Of a stretch of 39,125 nt of DNA, positions 8,360 through 17,544 are shown piece by piece. A model generated the notes under the pieces. It made no database searches, was not told where the DNA came from, and was given only the letters and a program-made list of their open reading frames with translations. Both the position numbers and the translations under genes were made by a program. Each line of letters begins with the position of its first letter. Position 1 is the first letter of the stretch. This DNA is from Rhodobacteraceae bacterium PARR1 (GTDB lineage Bacteria; Pseudomonadota; Alphaproteobacteria; Rhodobacterales; Rhodobacteraceae): positions 1 to 39,125 of the forward strand of contig NKIT01000019.1 in assembly GCA_002256185.1 (NCBI GenBank), written 5' to 3'.

Positions 8360-9739
8360 ATGTTCCTCTCTGTCTTTGACATGTTCAAGGTGGGCGTCGG
8401 CCCCTCCTCCAGCCACACCATGGGGCCAATGGTGGCGGGGGCGCGGTTTCTGGACCTTTTGCGCGCCTCGCCCTTTCACTTCCACGGGGTGAGGGCATCG
8501 CTGCACGGCTCGCTGGCCTTTACCGGGGTCGGCCATGCCACAGACCGCGCCACGATCCTTGGTCTGGCAGGCTTTGAACCCGCAACCTATGACGCCGAAA
8601 AGGCCGAAGCGACCCTGACCGCGATCCGCACCACCAAGACCATCACACCGCCCGGCCTGCCTGCGCTGGGTTTTGATCCCGGTGCTGACCTGTTGTTTGA
8701 CTACGGCCCCGCCCTGTCCGGCCATGCCAATGGCATGATCCTGAAGGCCACCGACGCGCAGGGCGACGTGATCTTGCAGGAAACCTATTACTCCATCGGC
8801 GGCGGCTTTGTTCTGACGGCAGGCGAGATGGCCGAGGCTGGCGGCGGCAAAGCCAAGGCCCGCGCCGATGTGCCTTATCCGTTTGATACGGCAGATGAAA
8901 TGCTGGCGATGGCCAAGGCCTCTGGCCTCTCCATCGCGCAGATGAAACGCGCCAATGAGCTGAAGTTCCGCAGCAAGCCCGAGCTTGACCAAGGCATAAA
9001 CCGCGTCTGGCAGGTGATGAACGATTGCATCGACCGCGGCATGAAGGGCGAAGGCATCCTTCCCGGTGGCCTGAAAGTGCGCCGCCGTGCCAAGGGCATC
9101 CATGATGCGCTCTTGGCCGAACGCGGGCTGAACATGACCGCGCCGCACACGATCAACGACTGGATGTCGCTTTATGCCATGTCGGTGAACGAAGAAAACG
9201 CCGCCGGCGGCCAGGTCGTCACCGCCCCCACCAATGGCGCGGCGGGCGTGGTGCCTGCGGTGATCCGCTACTGGCTGGACCATGTCCCCGGTGCCTCGCC
9301 CTCGCGCATCGATGACTTCATGCTGACCGCCGCGGCCATCGGGGGCCTTGTCAAACACAACGCCTCCATTTCCGGTGCCGAATGCGGCTGTCAGGCCGAG
9401 GTCGGCTCTGCCGCCGCGATGGCCGCTGCTGGCTTGGCCGCTGTCTTGGGCGGCACGCCGGAACAGGTGGAAAACGCCGCCGAAATCGCGCTGGAGCATC
9501 ACCTTGGCATGACCTGCGATCCGGTAAAAGGACTGGTGCAGGTGCCCTGCATCGAACGCAATGGCCTTGGCGCGATCAAGGCCGTCTCTGCCGCCTCGCT
9601 GGCCATGCGCGGCGATGGCATCCATCTTGTCAGCCTTGACGTCTGCATCGAAACCATGCGCCAAACCGGCCGTGACATGCACGAAAAATACAAGGAAACC
9701 TCGCTCGGCGGCCTCGCCGTCAACGTCCCGAACTGCTGA
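8360..9739 (+). CDS. sdaA: L-serine ammonia-lyase, single-chain iron-sulfur type
   Basis: The 459-residue enzyme deaminates L-serine to pyruvate and ammonia. An N-terminal beta domain starts at [20 protein letters not shown], the standard signature. The [4Fe-4S] ligands are Cys344 ([10 protein letters not shown]), Cys386 (GMTCDPVKG) and Cys397 ([10 protein letters not shown]). The chain ends exactly in Cys459, matching the type 2 enzymes in which the C-terminal Cys tail occupies the active site and serves as the fourth ligand in the resting cluster. Start ATG 8360 has an AAGGA site inside the end of the GST gene. A strong terminator follows at 9776. Confidence 0.96.
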   Translation: MFLSVFDMFKVGVGPSSSHTMGPMVAGARFLDLLRASPFHFHGVRASLHGSLAFTGVGHATDRATILGLAGFEPATYDAEKAEATLTAIRTTKTITPPGLPALGFDPGADLLFDYGPALSGHANGMILKATDAQGDVILQETYYSIGGGFVLTAGEMAEAGGGKAKARADVPYPFDTADEMLAMAKASGLSIAQMKRANELKFRSKPELDQGINRVWQVMNDCIDRGMKGEGILPGGLKVRRRAKGIHDALLAERGLNMTAPHTINDWMSLYAMSVNEENAAGGQVVTAPTNGAAGVVPAVIRYWLDHVPGASPSRIDDFMLTAAAIGGLVKHNASISGAECGCQAEVGSAAAMAAAGLAAVLGGTPEQVENAAEIALEHHLGMTCDPVKGLVQVPCIERNGLGAIKAVSAASLAMRGDGIHLVSLDVCIETMRQTGRDMHEKYKETSLGGLAVNVPNC

Positions 9740-10454
9740 CCCCCCCGTCTCCTTTGGACAAATATCCTCGGGGGGAAAGGCGCGGCACGCGCCTTTTGGG
9801 GGGCGGAAAGCCCCCCGCGCGCCCCGGATGCGGCCTTGGCGACACGGCCTCCCACAGCGCAAACTCGCCGGGGCGGGACGCGCGATAGGCGGCCTCGGCC
9901 TTTTCCGACAACCCGCTGACCGCCAAGGCCGCGCGGGTGGGGGAGACATTGTGTTGCGGCAGGTCGAACCGCCGCCCCAAGCGCTGTTCCAGAAACCCAA
10001 GCAACAGGTCCATCCGGTCATAGTCGAACAGATGGGTGATCCCGGCCCGTGCGCCATCCCAGCCACAGAACCGTGCCTGATCGCCGACGCGGGCGTAATC
10101 GGGGGCCTCGTCCAGCGCCACGGCCTCCTGCGCGAAACGGTCAAAACTGATCCCGCGCGTGCTGTTGGCCGCGCCTTCCGGGTTCTTGTGGCGATAGCGA
10201 AACCAGCTTTCCAGCCGCGCGAAGGGCTCGCGCACCACGGCGAAGACCTCAACCGGGCCGCCTGCCGCCGCCTCGACCCGCGCGCGCCAGTTCTTGTCAA
10301 AGCCGGGATAGGGCATGTGGCGGCTGTGCAACTCGCCAAACGGCGGGCTTTGCAGCGACAAAGGCCGCAGCACCCGGATGGACTGCGTGGCGGTCTTGGG
10401 ATTGGCCAGATAGACCAGACGGGACTGCGGCAACAATAACACGACGCGCGACAC
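9720..10454 (-). CDS. Sulfotransferase family protein
   Basis: The 244-residue protein has the 5' phosphosulfate-binding P-loop-like motif near the N-terminus (YLANPKTATQSIR) and the 3' phosphate-binding region FAVVREPFARLESWFRYRH, both typical of the carbohydrate sulfotransferase family 2. It probably transfers sulfate from PAPS to a glycan or other acceptor. GTG at 10454 is the likely start. The frame runs through an intergenic palindromic repeat (see the repeat at 9755) and ends 20 bases inside the convergent sdaA gene, so the last roughly 35 residues (from about PHPGRAGG) look repeat-derived rather than part of the fold. Confidence 0.75.
   Translation of the reverse strand: MSRVVLLLPQSRLVYLANPKTATQSIRVLRPLSLQSPPFGELHSRHMPYPGFDKNWRARVEAAAGGPVEVFAVVREPFARLESWFRYRHKNPEGAANSTRGISFDRFAQEAVALDEAPDYARVGDQARFCGWDGARAGITHLFDYDRMDLLLGFLEQRLGRRFDLPQHNVSPTRAALAVSGLSEKAEAAYRASRPGEFALWEAVSPRPHPGRAGGFPPPKRRVPRLSPRGYLSKGDGGVSSSGR
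9755..9830. repeat. Rhodobacteraceae intergenic repeat with hairpins
   Basis: Downstream of sdaA the minus strand reads CCCCCGAGGATATTTGTCC (9758-9775 region), a sequence I know as a frequent 3'-flanking repeat of Rhodobacteraceae genes. It is followed on the plus strand by two hairpins: AAAGGCGCG/CGCGCCTTT (9776-9796) and GGGGGG/CCCCCC (9798-9803, 9811-9816). The element lies inside the sulfotransferase reading frame. Confidence 0.55.
9776..9797 (+). terminator. Intrinsic terminator after sdaA
   Basis: AAAGGCGCG (9776-9784) pairs perfectly with CGCGCCTTT (9788-9796) around a three-base loop, and the stem runs into TTTT. It lies 37 bases after the sdaA stop. Confidence 0.75.
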
Positions 10455-10581
10455 CTTGATGACCGGCCCCGCAGCACCGGAACCGCCGCAAGGCTAACCC
10501 CAGCCCGCAAAAGGGCGCAAGGCGCGGAAATGGTCGTTTTCAGGATGGACGGCCCCGCTGCGGCGCGGTTAGGCCAAAGAC

Positions 10582-11562
10582 ATGAGCGTTACATCCCCCC
10601 CTTCCGCCGCAACGGACCGCATCTTGCCGGGTGTCGCCCTGATGCTGGCCTTTTGCATGCTGGCCCCGTTGCTGGACGTCGCCTCGAAACTCGCGGCGCA
10701 AGGGGGCGTGCCCGTGGGGCAGATCACCACCGCGCGCTTCGTGGTGCAGGGGGCCTTGATGCTGCCCGTGGTGCTGGTGATGCGCCTGCCGTGGCGGGTC
10801 AGCCCGCGAGTCCTCGGCCTGACCTTCCTGCGGGCGATTTTCCTGATGTTGTCCACCTACAGCTTTGTGTCGGGCATTGCCGTCATGCCCGTCGCCGACG
10901 CGCTGGCCATCGCCTTTGTCGAACCGTTCGTGGTGCTGATCCTCGGCTCGCTCATCTTCGGGGATGAGGTCGGGCCACGGCGTATCGCTGCCAGCGCCGT
11001 GGGCTTTGGCGGGGCGCTTCTGGTGATCCAGCCGTCGGTCGCGGCCTTTGGTCTGGTGGCGCTTTGGCCGCTGGGAACAGCGTTCTTCTTTGCCTTTTAC
11101 ATGCTGGTCACACGGGCAATGTCCACGCAGATCCACCCGGTGACGATGCAGCTTCACACCTCGCTTGCCGGGATCGTCATTGCCGTGCCGATCATGGTCG
11201 CCTTTGACGGCAGCGGTTTTGCCGAGTTGGACCCGGTGATGCCGCAGGGGGTGAATTGGCTTTGGCTGTTTGGCGTCGGCTTCTGGGCGGCGGTCAGCCA
11301 CATGTGCATGACCTATGCGCTGAAATTCGCGCCTTCGGCCACGCTCGCCCCGCTGCATTATTCCGAAATCGTCGCCGCCGTCGCCTTGGGCTATCTGATC
11401 TTTTCGGACTTCCCGAATGCGATGACCTGGGCCGGGATCCTGATCATCGTCTCCTCGGGCCTTTACGTCATCCACCGCGAGCGGATGTCGGCGCGGATCA
11501 AGCGCCGGGCGGATTTGCAAACGGGCGCGCAGGCCAGCGCGGCGCTGACGCAAGCGCCCTGA
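10582..11562 (+). CDS. EamA/DMT-family transporter
   Basis: The 326-residue integral membrane protein has about ten transmembrane helices in two EamA repeats: the first from GVALMLAFCMLAPLLDVAS to GFGGALLVIQPS, the second from LWPLGTAFFFAFYMLVTRA to WAGILIIVSSGLYVI. The FVEPFVVLILGSLIFGDE and LHYSEIVAAVALGYLIFSD segments, each at helix 4 of a repeat, are typical of the drug/metabolite transporter superfamily. Such proteins usually export amino acids or metabolites; the substrate cannot be inferred. The 3' end overlaps the convergent thiN by 65 bases. Confidence 0.88.
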   Translation: MSVTSPPSAATDRILPGVALMLAFCMLAPLLDVASKLAAQGGVPVGQITTARFVVQGALMLPVVLVMRLPWRVSPRVLGLTFLRAIFLMLSTYSFVSGIAVMPVADALAIAFVEPFVVLILGSLIFGDEVGPRRIAASAVGFGGALLVIQPSVAAFGLVALWPLGTAFFFAFYMLVTRAMSTQIHPVTMQLHTSLAGIVIAVPIMVAFDGSGFAELDPVMPQGVNWLWLFGVGFWAAVSHMCMTYALKFAPSATLAPLHYSEIVAAVALGYLIFSDFPNAMTWAGILIIVSSGLYVIHRERMSARIKRRADLQTGAQASAALTQAP

Positions 11563-12202
11563 TCGCGGCATCCAGCCGGTTGCGCGGCAGGATCGCCAGC
11601 ATGGATGGCGCGTCCATCTCGACCACTAGCTCAGGCGCGGTGACGCGGTTTGAGGTGCCGATCATCCCGTCGGGCGCAAACTCCAGCCCGTCGATGGGCC
11701 ATTCCAGCCCCTGACTGCGCCCTGTCACCCGCGCCATCGGGTAAAGCGACAGACGGTCACCGACGCGCAGGGTCAGCGCCATGCGCGGCGGGGCCAGAAA
11801 CACCACGTCCTGCGGCCCCAGCAGCAGACAGATTCGGTCGGGATGCGCTGTCAAAGACGTCAGCACCGCCAGCCCGTGATCCATCCGCGCCCCTGCGAAT
11901 CCCACTGCCAGCACGAAAGGCGCGGCGATGGATCGCAGCGCCTTGTCAAAATCTGTCGTCATTTGTTCGGTCAGCGGAAACAACCGCCCCGCCAGCCGCG
12001 CCTGCGCCAAAGGGCTGATGGAATCGAGGTCACCCACCACCGCCTCAGGCATGTGCCCCAGCGCCAGAACACGGTCCGCCCCCCCGTCCGCCCCAACGAT
12101 TCTTGGGGCGCGCGCCAAGGCAAGCCGCATCAGCCCGGCGGAAACCGGGCCTCCGCCAACCAGCGTGACGCCCTCTGAGGATTCGACAATCGGATGATTC
12201 AT
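11498..12202 (-). CDS. thiN: Thiamine diphosphokinase
   Basis: The 234-residue enzyme transfers pyrophosphate from ATP to thiamine to make thiamine diphosphate. Motifs of the family are visible in order: VGADGGADRVL (about 36-46), VVGDLDSIS (about 55-63), TDFDKAL (about 82-88), and the GARMDHGLAVL segment (about 104-114). The C-terminal half has the beta-rich thiamine-binding domain with GLEWPIDG and GTSNRV. It is convergent with the DMT transporter and divergent from the large 891-residue gene. Its presence shows the cell salvages thiamine or makes it via the TMP-independent kinase route. Confidence 0.9.
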   Translation of the reverse strand: MNHPIVESSEGVTLVGGGPVSAGLMRLALARAPRIVGADGGADRVLALGHMPEAVVGDLDSISPLAQARLAGRLFPLTEQMTTDFDKALRSIAAPFVLAVGFAGARMDHGLAVLTSLTAHPDRICLLLGPQDVVFLAPPRMALTLRVGDRLSLYPMARVTGRSQGLEWPIDGLEFAPDGMIGTSNRVTAPELVVEMDAPSMLAILPRNRLDAAIRALASAPRWPARPFANPPGA

Positions 12203-12343
12203 GTGTTCACTGTTGCTTCAATTGCGGCAAAGACAGTGTTCCTCAGCCATAATCAATCCATCAAATCACCTCTATCTGTCCATCAAAAGGAACAGCGCTG
12301 AACCGAATGTGGGTCAACGGATTTTGACGAAAGCGAGCATCCC

Positions 12344-15019
12344 ATGACTGGTGCAAGTAAGATTTTGACAGTCTCTTACGGAACCTTCAGCTGCACGCTG
12401 GAAGGTTTTGACGATCCTTTCAACACGATGAAGGCGATTGCGGAGTATTTCCGCGACCTTGCCGCCGATGATCGTTACTTCGGGGCCGAACCGCCCACCC
12501 CGGATGCCGCCATGCTGCACCGCATCGCCGAGCGTGAGATTCAGCGCCGGGTTGAGGCGAAGATACAGGAAAACGGCGTGGTGCTGCGGGCCGCCGAAGG
12601 TGCGGGTGAAAACCTGAACGCGACGGTGACGATGCCCGCCTCCCCTGCCCCTGCACGGGTCCGGCCGACGCTTGAGGCGCCTGCTCTGGCCCCGGCACAG
12701 GATGCAGCGCTGGATGAGGCAGAGGATGCCGCGCCGCTGGTGGCTGTCGGTCAGGCCGCATCCTCCAACACCCATGAATCCGTTGCCGAAAAGCTGTCTC
12801 GCCTGCGGGCCGAAGCTGCGGCGCAAACAGCAGCACAGTCCCTGACCGTGTCCCTGCCCTTGGCGCAACCGGTTGAGGCTGACAGCGAAACCGCCCCACT
12901 GGCCGATGATCCGACCGACGCGTTATTGGCTGATCTGATGGCCGATCTGGGTGGCGCTGAGCCTGTCCCGATGGCTGTCCCGGCCTCGGAATACTCGGCA
13001 GCGGAGGACGGCGAAACGCCCGCGTTTGTGGCGATTGCCGCCGAAGTCGAAAGCCCTGTCGCAGGGCCCGCCGCCCTTGAGGACGCAGTCGGTCCTGCGA
13101 CGCTGACCGATGCGATGCCGAAACCCTTGCCGGATGATGCAGAACAGGTTGCCGATGCCCAAATCGCGGCAGAACTGACGGACGCCGACTACTCTGACGC
13201 TGCCATGCTGGACGGCGTCGCCGATTGGCAACCCGAGGCAGAGGCTGACGTCCAAGCTGACACACCAGATGCATGGGTCTTTGAGGCCGACACGGAAATC
13301 GCGGATGCAGCGCAAGTGGTTGCCGATATGGGGGTGCCCGATATGGGGGTGCCCGATCTGCAAGACGTCGAATCTGCGTTTGAACCAGAGGCGGCGGTTG
13401 CATCCGAACCCGTCGCCGCTGAGACTGCACCGACCGTCAGCCAGGACGACTCGACCCAAGAGGCCGATGCTTTCGACATGGCGGCGCTGACGGCGCGCAT
13501 GTCGGATGACCTGCCCGCCTTCCCCGAAGCAGAGGCAAACCTGCTGCCCGACACACTCTCTGCCGATGACCAGTTTGAGGCCGATCTTGCCGCCGCGCTG
13601 GGGTCTGCCGATCTTGCCCCGCAGGTGCAGGACGACCTGTCCGATGCCGCATTGGCCGACCCGGTAGAATCGATCTTTGCCGATACCGACGATGAGACGG
13701 ACCAAGACCCGCTGCCCGCGATCCTGTCCAGCGCTGAAACCTTCGATGCGCCCGTTCAGGCCATGGTCGATCCCGCACCTGCCCCCGTGATGGCGGCCGA
13801 GCCCGCACTTGATGCCGCCCCCGACTTGCCGGGTGTAAGGGCCGAGGCCGCCGAAAAACTGCAACGGGCACGGGCGCGGGTGATCCGCATTCGTGGCCGC
13901 GACGCCGCAGCCGCTTCGGCCCCTGTTGCCGAAACGCCGACCCCTGATGCAAACCCCGCCCCCGTCGAAGCGCCGATCCTGTCTCCGCAGGATGAAACCG
14001 ACCTTGAAGCCGAACTCGCCGCTTTGCGCGCCGAAATCACCCCCGCGTCCCGCCCTGCGGCGGAAGCTGTGCAAACGGAAACAGTGGCAGCGGTAACTTC
14101 GGCCGTGACCGTCGCGGCGCCCGTCGCGGCACCCGTCGCGGCACTTGTGGAACAACCCGCCCTGCGCCGCGCCTTTGCGGACGAAGCGTCAGACGCCGCC
14201 GTGACGCGGCTGATGGCGCAGGCGGATGAGGTGATGGAAGGCCCTGAAAACAAACGTCGCCTCTCTGCGATTGCCCATCTCAAGGCCGCGGTGGCAGCAA
14301 CCGTTGCAGACCGCAACGCCGGGGCAGAATTGCCTGCGGCCCAACCGTCCCGCCTTGCGCGCTACCGTGACGATCTGGCGATGGTGGTGCGGGCGAAACT
14401 GGGCGTTGGTCCGGCCACTGGCGAACGCCCCGCGCCGTTGGTTCTGGTGTCCGAACAGCGCATCGACCGGCCCGCCACGCCTGCTGCGCAACCGTCGCCA
14501 CAGCCTGCATCTGCCCCTGCACCTGCCCCTGTGGCTGCCACAATGGCTGCCTCTACCCCGGCCCCTGTCGCTGAACCGGCTCCGCAGGCCGTGGCTGCGC
14601 AGACTGTGGCAGCGGCGACAGAACCCGCAGGCCCCATCCGTCCGCGCCGGATCGTTCCGGCGGCTTTGGCCACTGTGTCCGCCGAAGAGGATCAAACCGA
14701 AGAAACCGTTGACACCGCACTTGTCGATGCCCGTGGGTTCAGCGAATTCGCGGATCGTCTGGGTGCGCGCACCCTGCCGGAATTGATCGAAGCCTCAGCC
14801 GCCTATCTGGCGGTGGTGCAAAAGCGCGATGCCTTTTCGCGCCCGCAACTGATGGCCAATGTCGAAGCGGCAATGCCCGAAGCCCTGCCCCGCGAAGATG
14901 GTTTGCGCAGCTTTGGCGCACTTCTGCGCTCTGGCCGCCTAAGCAAACTGCGCCGGGGGCAATTCGTCCTGAGCCAGCAGTCGAACTACCTGACCGAAGG
15001 CAAAAGAATCGCGGGCTGA
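12344..15019 (+). CDS. Large low-complexity protein with conserved ends, function unknown
   Basis: The 891-residue protein has a compact conserved N-terminus ([20 protein letters not shown], then [23 protein letters not shown] and a helix [13 protein letters not shown]; residues 1-75), a very long acidic Ala/Asp/Glu/Pro-rich stretch (about 80-490) that looks disordered, a basic element [15 protein letters not shown] (about 505-519), a helical segment [21 protein letters not shown] (about 630-650), a second Ala/Pro linker, and a folded C-terminal domain (about 800-885) with [13 protein letters not shown] and [20 protein letters not shown] recognise it as a Rhodobacterales-type conserved protein sometimes loosely named CheA-like, but no histidine kinase motif is present. 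No signal peptide is seen. It is monocistronic with a strong terminator. Confidence 0.8.
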   Translation: MTGASKILTVSYGTFSCTLEGFDDPFNTMKAIAEYFRDLAADDRYFGAEPPTPDAAMLHRIAEREIQRRVEAKIQENGVVLRAAEGAGENLNATVTMPASPAPARVRPTLEAPALAPAQDAALDEAEDAAPLVAVGQAASSNTHESVAEKLSRLRAEAAAQTAAQSLTVSLPLAQPVEADSETAPLADDPTDALLADLMADLGGAEPVPMAVPASEYSAAEDGETPAFVAIAAEVESPVAGPAALEDAVGPATLTDAMPKPLPDDAEQVADAQIAAELTDADYSDAAMLDGVADWQPEAEADVQADTPDAWVFEADTEIADAAQVVADMGVPDMGVPDLQDVESAFEPEAAVASEPVAAETAPTVSQDDSTQEADAFDMAALTARMSDDLPAFPEAEANLLPDTLSADDQFEADLAAALGSADLAPQVQDDLSDAALADPVESIFADTDDETDQDPLPAILSSAETFDAPVQAMVDPAPAPVMAAEPALDAAPDLPGVRAEAAEKLQRARARVIRIRGRDAAAASAPVAETPTPDANPAPVEAPILSPQDETDLEAELAALRAEITPASRPAAEAVQTETVAAVTSAVTVAAPVAAPVAALVEQPALRRAFADEASDAAVTRLMAQADEVMEGPENKRRLSAIAHLKAAVAATVADRNAGAELPAAQPSRLARYRDDLAMVVRAKLGVGPATGERPAPLVLVSEQRIDRPATPAAQPSPQPASAPAPAPVAATMAASTPAPVAEPAPQAVAAQTVAAATEPAGPIRPRRIVPAALATVSAEEDQTEETVDTALVDARGFSEFADRLGARTLPELIEASAAYLAVVQKRDAFSRPQLMANVEAAMPEALPREDGLRSFGALLRSGRLSKLRRGQFVLSQQSNYLTEGKRIAG
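13325..13354 (+). repeat. Two tandem 15-bp units inside the large gene
   Basis: GATATGGGGGTGCCC occurs twice in direct succession (13325-13339 and 13340-13354), encoding the pentapeptide DMGVP twice. The units are identical, which suggests a recent in-frame duplication. Confidence 0.85.
14110..14145 (+). repeat. Three 12-bp units in the Ala/Pro linker
   Basis: GTCGCGGCGCCC, GTCGCGGCACCC and GTCGCGGCACTT follow each other (14110-14145) and encode VAAP, VAAP and VAAL. They sit within the low-complexity part of the 891-residue protein and indicate repeat-driven length change. Confidence 0.8.
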
Positions 15020-15040
15020 CGCTGCCAGCAGTCCCGCACC

Positions 15041-15081
15041 GAAAGGCGGAGGAACGGGGGTTCCTTCGCCTTTCCCTTTTT
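15041..15081 (+). terminator. Strong intrinsic terminator after the 891-residue gene
   Basis: A 15-bp stem with one G-T pair is formed by 15041-15055 and 15060-15074 around a GGGG loop, followed by CCCTTTTTC. It ends where the convergent DUF2842 gene stops. Confidence 0.85.
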
Positions 15082-15311
15082 CAGTCGTCCTGTGATGGCG
15101 ACTCAGGGTCAGGTTGCCCCACGCCCTTGAACACAGCCTTGAAGGGCAACGCCCACAGGATCCCCAAACCGACATAGACCGCGAACTCGACCCAGATCGA
15201 CGGGCGGTCAAACAGGCTGACCACGTACAGCGCCACCGCGATATAGACCGGCAATCCCACCAGCAGGATCAGCAGCGACAGGCGGCGGCGGGTCTTGTAG
15301 GTCAGCGCCAA
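15081..15311 (-). CDS. DUF2842 small membrane protein
   Basis: The 76-residue protein has two transmembrane helices (about residues 12-31 and 41-59) and the signature WALPFKAVFKGVGQPDP near the end, which marks the DUF2842 family of alphaproteobacteria. Function is unknown. The start is TTG at 15311 with a GAGGAG ribosome-binding site (15318-15323) overlapping the purA stop codon, so it is very probably translationally coupled to purA. Confidence 0.85.
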   Translation of the reverse strand: MALTYKTRRRLSLLILLVGLPVYIAVALYVVSLFDRPSIWVEFAVYVGLGILWALPFKAVFKGVGQPDPESPSQDD

Positions 15312-15321
15312 GGGGCTCTCC

Positions 15322-16614
15322 TCAATCAGCGAAGGGATCGGTCACGAGGATCGTGTCATCCCGTTCGGGTGAAGTGGAAAGTAGCGCGACCGGGCACTGG
15401 ATCAATTCCTCGATCCGGCGAACATATTTGATCGCCGCCCCCGGCAGGTCCGCCCAAGAGCGCGCGCCTGCGGTAGATTCGCTCCAGCCTTCCATTTCCT
15501 CATAGATTGGCGTCACGCGGGTCTGCAGGTTGGCAGCCGTGGGCAGGTAATCCATGCGCTGACCGTCCAGATCATAGCCCACGCAGATTTTCAGCGTCTT
15601 GAAGCCGTCCAGAACGTCCAGCTTGGTCAAGGCGATACCCGAAACGCCCGAGGTCGCGCAGGTCTGGCGCACCAGAACCGCATCAAACCAGCCGCAGCGG
15701 CGTTTGCGCCCGGTGACAGTGCCGAATTCATGCCCGCGCTCGCCCAAACGTTCGCCATCGGGATCAAAAAGTTCGGTCGGGAACGGGCCTTCACCCACGC
15801 GGGTGGTATAGGCCTTGACGATGCCCAGCACGAAATCCACCGCCGTCGGGCCAAGCCCGGTGCCGGTGGCCGCCATGCCTGCCAAGGTGTTGGACGAAGT
15901 CACATAGGGATAGGTTCCGAAGTCGACGTCGAGCAGCGAGCCCTGCGCGCCCTCAAACAAGATGCGCTTTCCGGCGCGACGGGCGTCGTGCATCACCTTC
16001 CAGACGGGCTTGGCGTAGGGCAGGATTTTCGGCGCGACTTCAAGCAGTTGCGCCTTCAGCGCGGCGGGGTCGATGGCGTCAAGACCCAGACCCGCCCGCA
16101 AAGCGTTGTGATGGGTCAAGAGCCGACCGATGCGCAGGTCCAGCGTCGCCTCATCGGCAAGGTCGGCCACGCGCACAGCGCGGCGTCCCACCTTATCCTC
16201 ATAGGCCGGACCGATGCCGCGCCCAGTGGTGCCGATCTTGGCGACCGCATTCTGACCTTCGCGCGCACGGTCCAACTCGCCATGCACCGGCAGGATCAGC
16301 GGGGTGTTTTCCGCGACCATCAGGTTTTCGGGGTTCACCTCCACGCCCTGACCGCGCAGCTTTTCAATCTCGGACAGCAGCGCCCAAGGGTCCAGCACGA
16401 CGCCATTCCCGATCACCGACAGCTTGCCGCCGCGCACAATGCCCGAGGGCAAGAGCGACAGTTTATAGACATTGCCATCGATCACCAGCGTATGACCGGC
16501 GTTGTGACCGCCCTGAAAGCGCGCGATGACATCGGCACGCTCGCTCAGCCAATCGACGATCTTGCCTTTGCCCTCGTCGCCCCATTGGGCGCCCACGACA
16601 ACCACGTTGGCCAT
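15322..16614 (-). CDS. purA: Adenylosuccinate synthetase
   Basis: The 430-residue enzyme converts IMP, aspartate and GTP to adenylosuccinate in AMP synthesis. Signatures: [18 protein letters not shown] at the N-terminus (GTP-binding loop and catalytic Asp), [26 protein letters not shown], and the C-terminal guanine-binding [12 protein letters not shown]. The frame stays open 27 codons further upstream, but the ATG at 16614 gives the standard N-terminus, and an AAAGGA site lies just before it. It heads a two-gene unit with DUF2842. Confidence 0.97.
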   Translation of the reverse strand: MANVVVVGAQWGDEGKGKIVDWLSERADVIARFQGGHNAGHTLVIDGNVYKLSLLPSGIVRGGKLSVIGNGVVLDPWALLSEIEKLRGQGVEVNPENLMVAENTPLILPVHGELDRAREGQNAVAKIGTTGRGIGPAYEDKVGRRAVRVADLADEATLDLRIGRLLTHHNALRAGLGLDAIDPAALKAQLLEVAPKILPYAKPVWKVMHDARRAGKRILFEGAQGSLLDVDFGTYPYVTSSNTLAGMAATGTGLGPTAVDFVLGIVKAYTTRVGEGPFPTELFDPDGERLGERGHEFGTVTGRKRRCGWFDAVLVRQTCATSGVSGIALTKLDVLDGFKTLKICVGYDLDGQRMDYLPTAANLQTRVTPIYEEMEGWSESTAGARSWADLPGAAIKYVRRIEELIQCPVALLSTSPERDDTILVTDPFAD

Positions 16615-16713
16615 GAGAGGAGTCCTTTCCCGGTCTGCTGAAACCGCCTGTCCTATAGCGATGCACGCGTTCAAGGGGAACAGCAAAAGCCACAACCGAC
16701 CAGACCGTCTTTG

Positions 16714-16882
16714 GCGATTTCCGGCGCAGAAATCGCGGCAAAGTCCGAAGACGGACTTCGGGGCGGAGTTTGACGCAAACTCCGCGGCGCGGTCCCGATG
16801 GGCATGGAGGGGATTTCTGCGTCAGAAATCGCCTCCGAAGTCTGGATACAAACTTCGAAGCGGAGTTTGCGTCAAACTCCGC
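16714..16882. repeat. Array of six hairpins: a three-hairpin module present twice
   Basis: Copy one: GCGATTTC/GAAATCGC (16714-16736), CCGAAG/CTTCGG (16745-16761), GCGGAGTTTG/CAAACTCCGC around ACG (16763-16785). Copy two: GATTTCTG/CAGAAATC around CGT (16812-16830), CGAAGT/ACTTCG (16836-16857), GCGGAGTTTG/CAAACTCCGC around CGT (16860-16882). Order and stem sequences agree between copies. It looks like a REP-type palindromic element that has been duplicated. Confidence 0.85.
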
Positions 16883-16905
16883 CCCCGCCAGCGTGACGCA
16901 GCCAC

Positions 16906-16934
16906 TTGCGCCCTATCCGGCTTGCGCCTAGATA
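16906..16934 (+). promoter_or_regulatory. Probable secG promoter
   Basis: TTGCGC (16906-16911) and TAGATA (16929-16934) are separated by exactly 17 bases and lie 28 bases before the secG start. Both hexamers match the housekeeping sigma consensus in four of six positions. Confidence 0.5.
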
Positions 16935-16962
16935 GGCGCGTCAGTTTGCGGAAAGCCTGCAC

Positions 16963-17385
16963 ATGGAAAATGTCGTCCTTACGATCCACTTGATCCTCGC
17001 CCTGCTTTTGGTGGGCGTGGTGCTCTTGCAGCGCTCCGAAGGGGGCGGTCTGGGTGTCGGGGGCGGCAACTCGGTGATGTCCGGGCGCGGCACGGCGACG
17101 GCGCTGTCCAAGGTGACGTGGTTCTTTGCGGTCTGCTTCATCATCACCTCGGTGTCGTTGACTTGGATGGCGGCGGTCCGGGCGAATTCGGGTTCGGTGA
17201 TCGACACGCTGGCCACCCCGGAGACCCCTGCCGATGGCGAAGGCACGTCGCTGCCAGCGCCGGGCGGCAATCTGTTGCCGGAACTGCCCTCGGCCACTGC
17301 GCCCGCCCCGGCGGCACCGGCTACAGACGGCGCGGCGCCTGCAGCCCCGTCCGACACGGCACCCGCACCGGCGACCAACGACTGA
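16963..17385 (+). CDS. secG: SecG, preprotein translocase subunit
   Basis: The 140-residue small subunit of the SecYEG channel has two membrane helices: VVLTIHLILALLLVGVVLLQ (residues 4-23) and WFFAVCFIITSVSLTWMAA (about 53-71). Between them is the conserved loop QRSEGGGLGVGGGNSVMSGRG. The C-terminal 60 residues are an Ala/Pro/Thr-rich tail (APAAPATDGAAPAAPSD) that is longer than in enterobacterial SecG (about 110 residues) but usual in Rhodobacterales. It is followed by pyrG in the same direction after 159 bases. Confidence 0.95.
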   Translation: MENVVLTIHLILALLLVGVVLLQRSEGGGLGVGGGNSVMSGRGTATALSKVTWFFAVCFIITSVSLTWMAAVRANSGSVIDTLATPETPADGEGTSLPAPGGNLLPELPSATAPAPAAPATDGAAPAAPSDTAPAPATND

Positions 17386-17439
17386 TCCACTAGCCTTAGA
17401 GCGGCCTTTTCGCAGGACGACAGCATCTAGCGGTCTTGT

Positions 17440-17451
17440 TGCGCATGCGCA
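17440..17451. repeat. Perfect 12-bp palindrome between secG and pyrG
   Basis: TGCGCATGCGCA is a perfect palindrome without spacer, 93 bases before the pyrG start codon. It could be an operator site or a chance G+C-rich palindrome. Confidence 0.35.
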
Positions 17452-17544
17452 GGAATTGCGTTACGCATCAACCCCCGTGATGCTGCGATTCCCTTTTGCG
17501 GATCGTGCCGTCAAAACGACGCTTTTCACGGGAGTGATCCACCT

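Larger units (their letters stand above)
16615..16962. other. Divergent intergenic region purA / secG
   Basis: This 348-base gene-free stretch holds a weak purA promoter candidate on the minus strand (TTCCCC at 16675-16680, 17 bases, TATAGG at 16652-16657), then an array of six hairpins (16714-16882), then a secG promoter candidate (16906-16934). No open frame in it has protein character. Confidence 0.6.

Noticed and set aside
8147-10510. A 787-residue open frame on the minus strand
   Set aside because: It is antisense to sdaA and out of phase with the sulfotransferase; composition is that of a shadow frame in GC-rich DNA.
12420-14695. Several long minus-strand open frames opposite the 891-residue gene
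   Set aside because: They are Arg/Gly/His-rich mirror frames of an Ala/Pro-rich gene and show no motif or ribosome-binding site.
12344-15019. CheA histidine kinase annotation for the large protein
   Set aside because: No Hpt histidine, dimerisation, ATP-binding (N, G boxes) or CheW-like region is visible.
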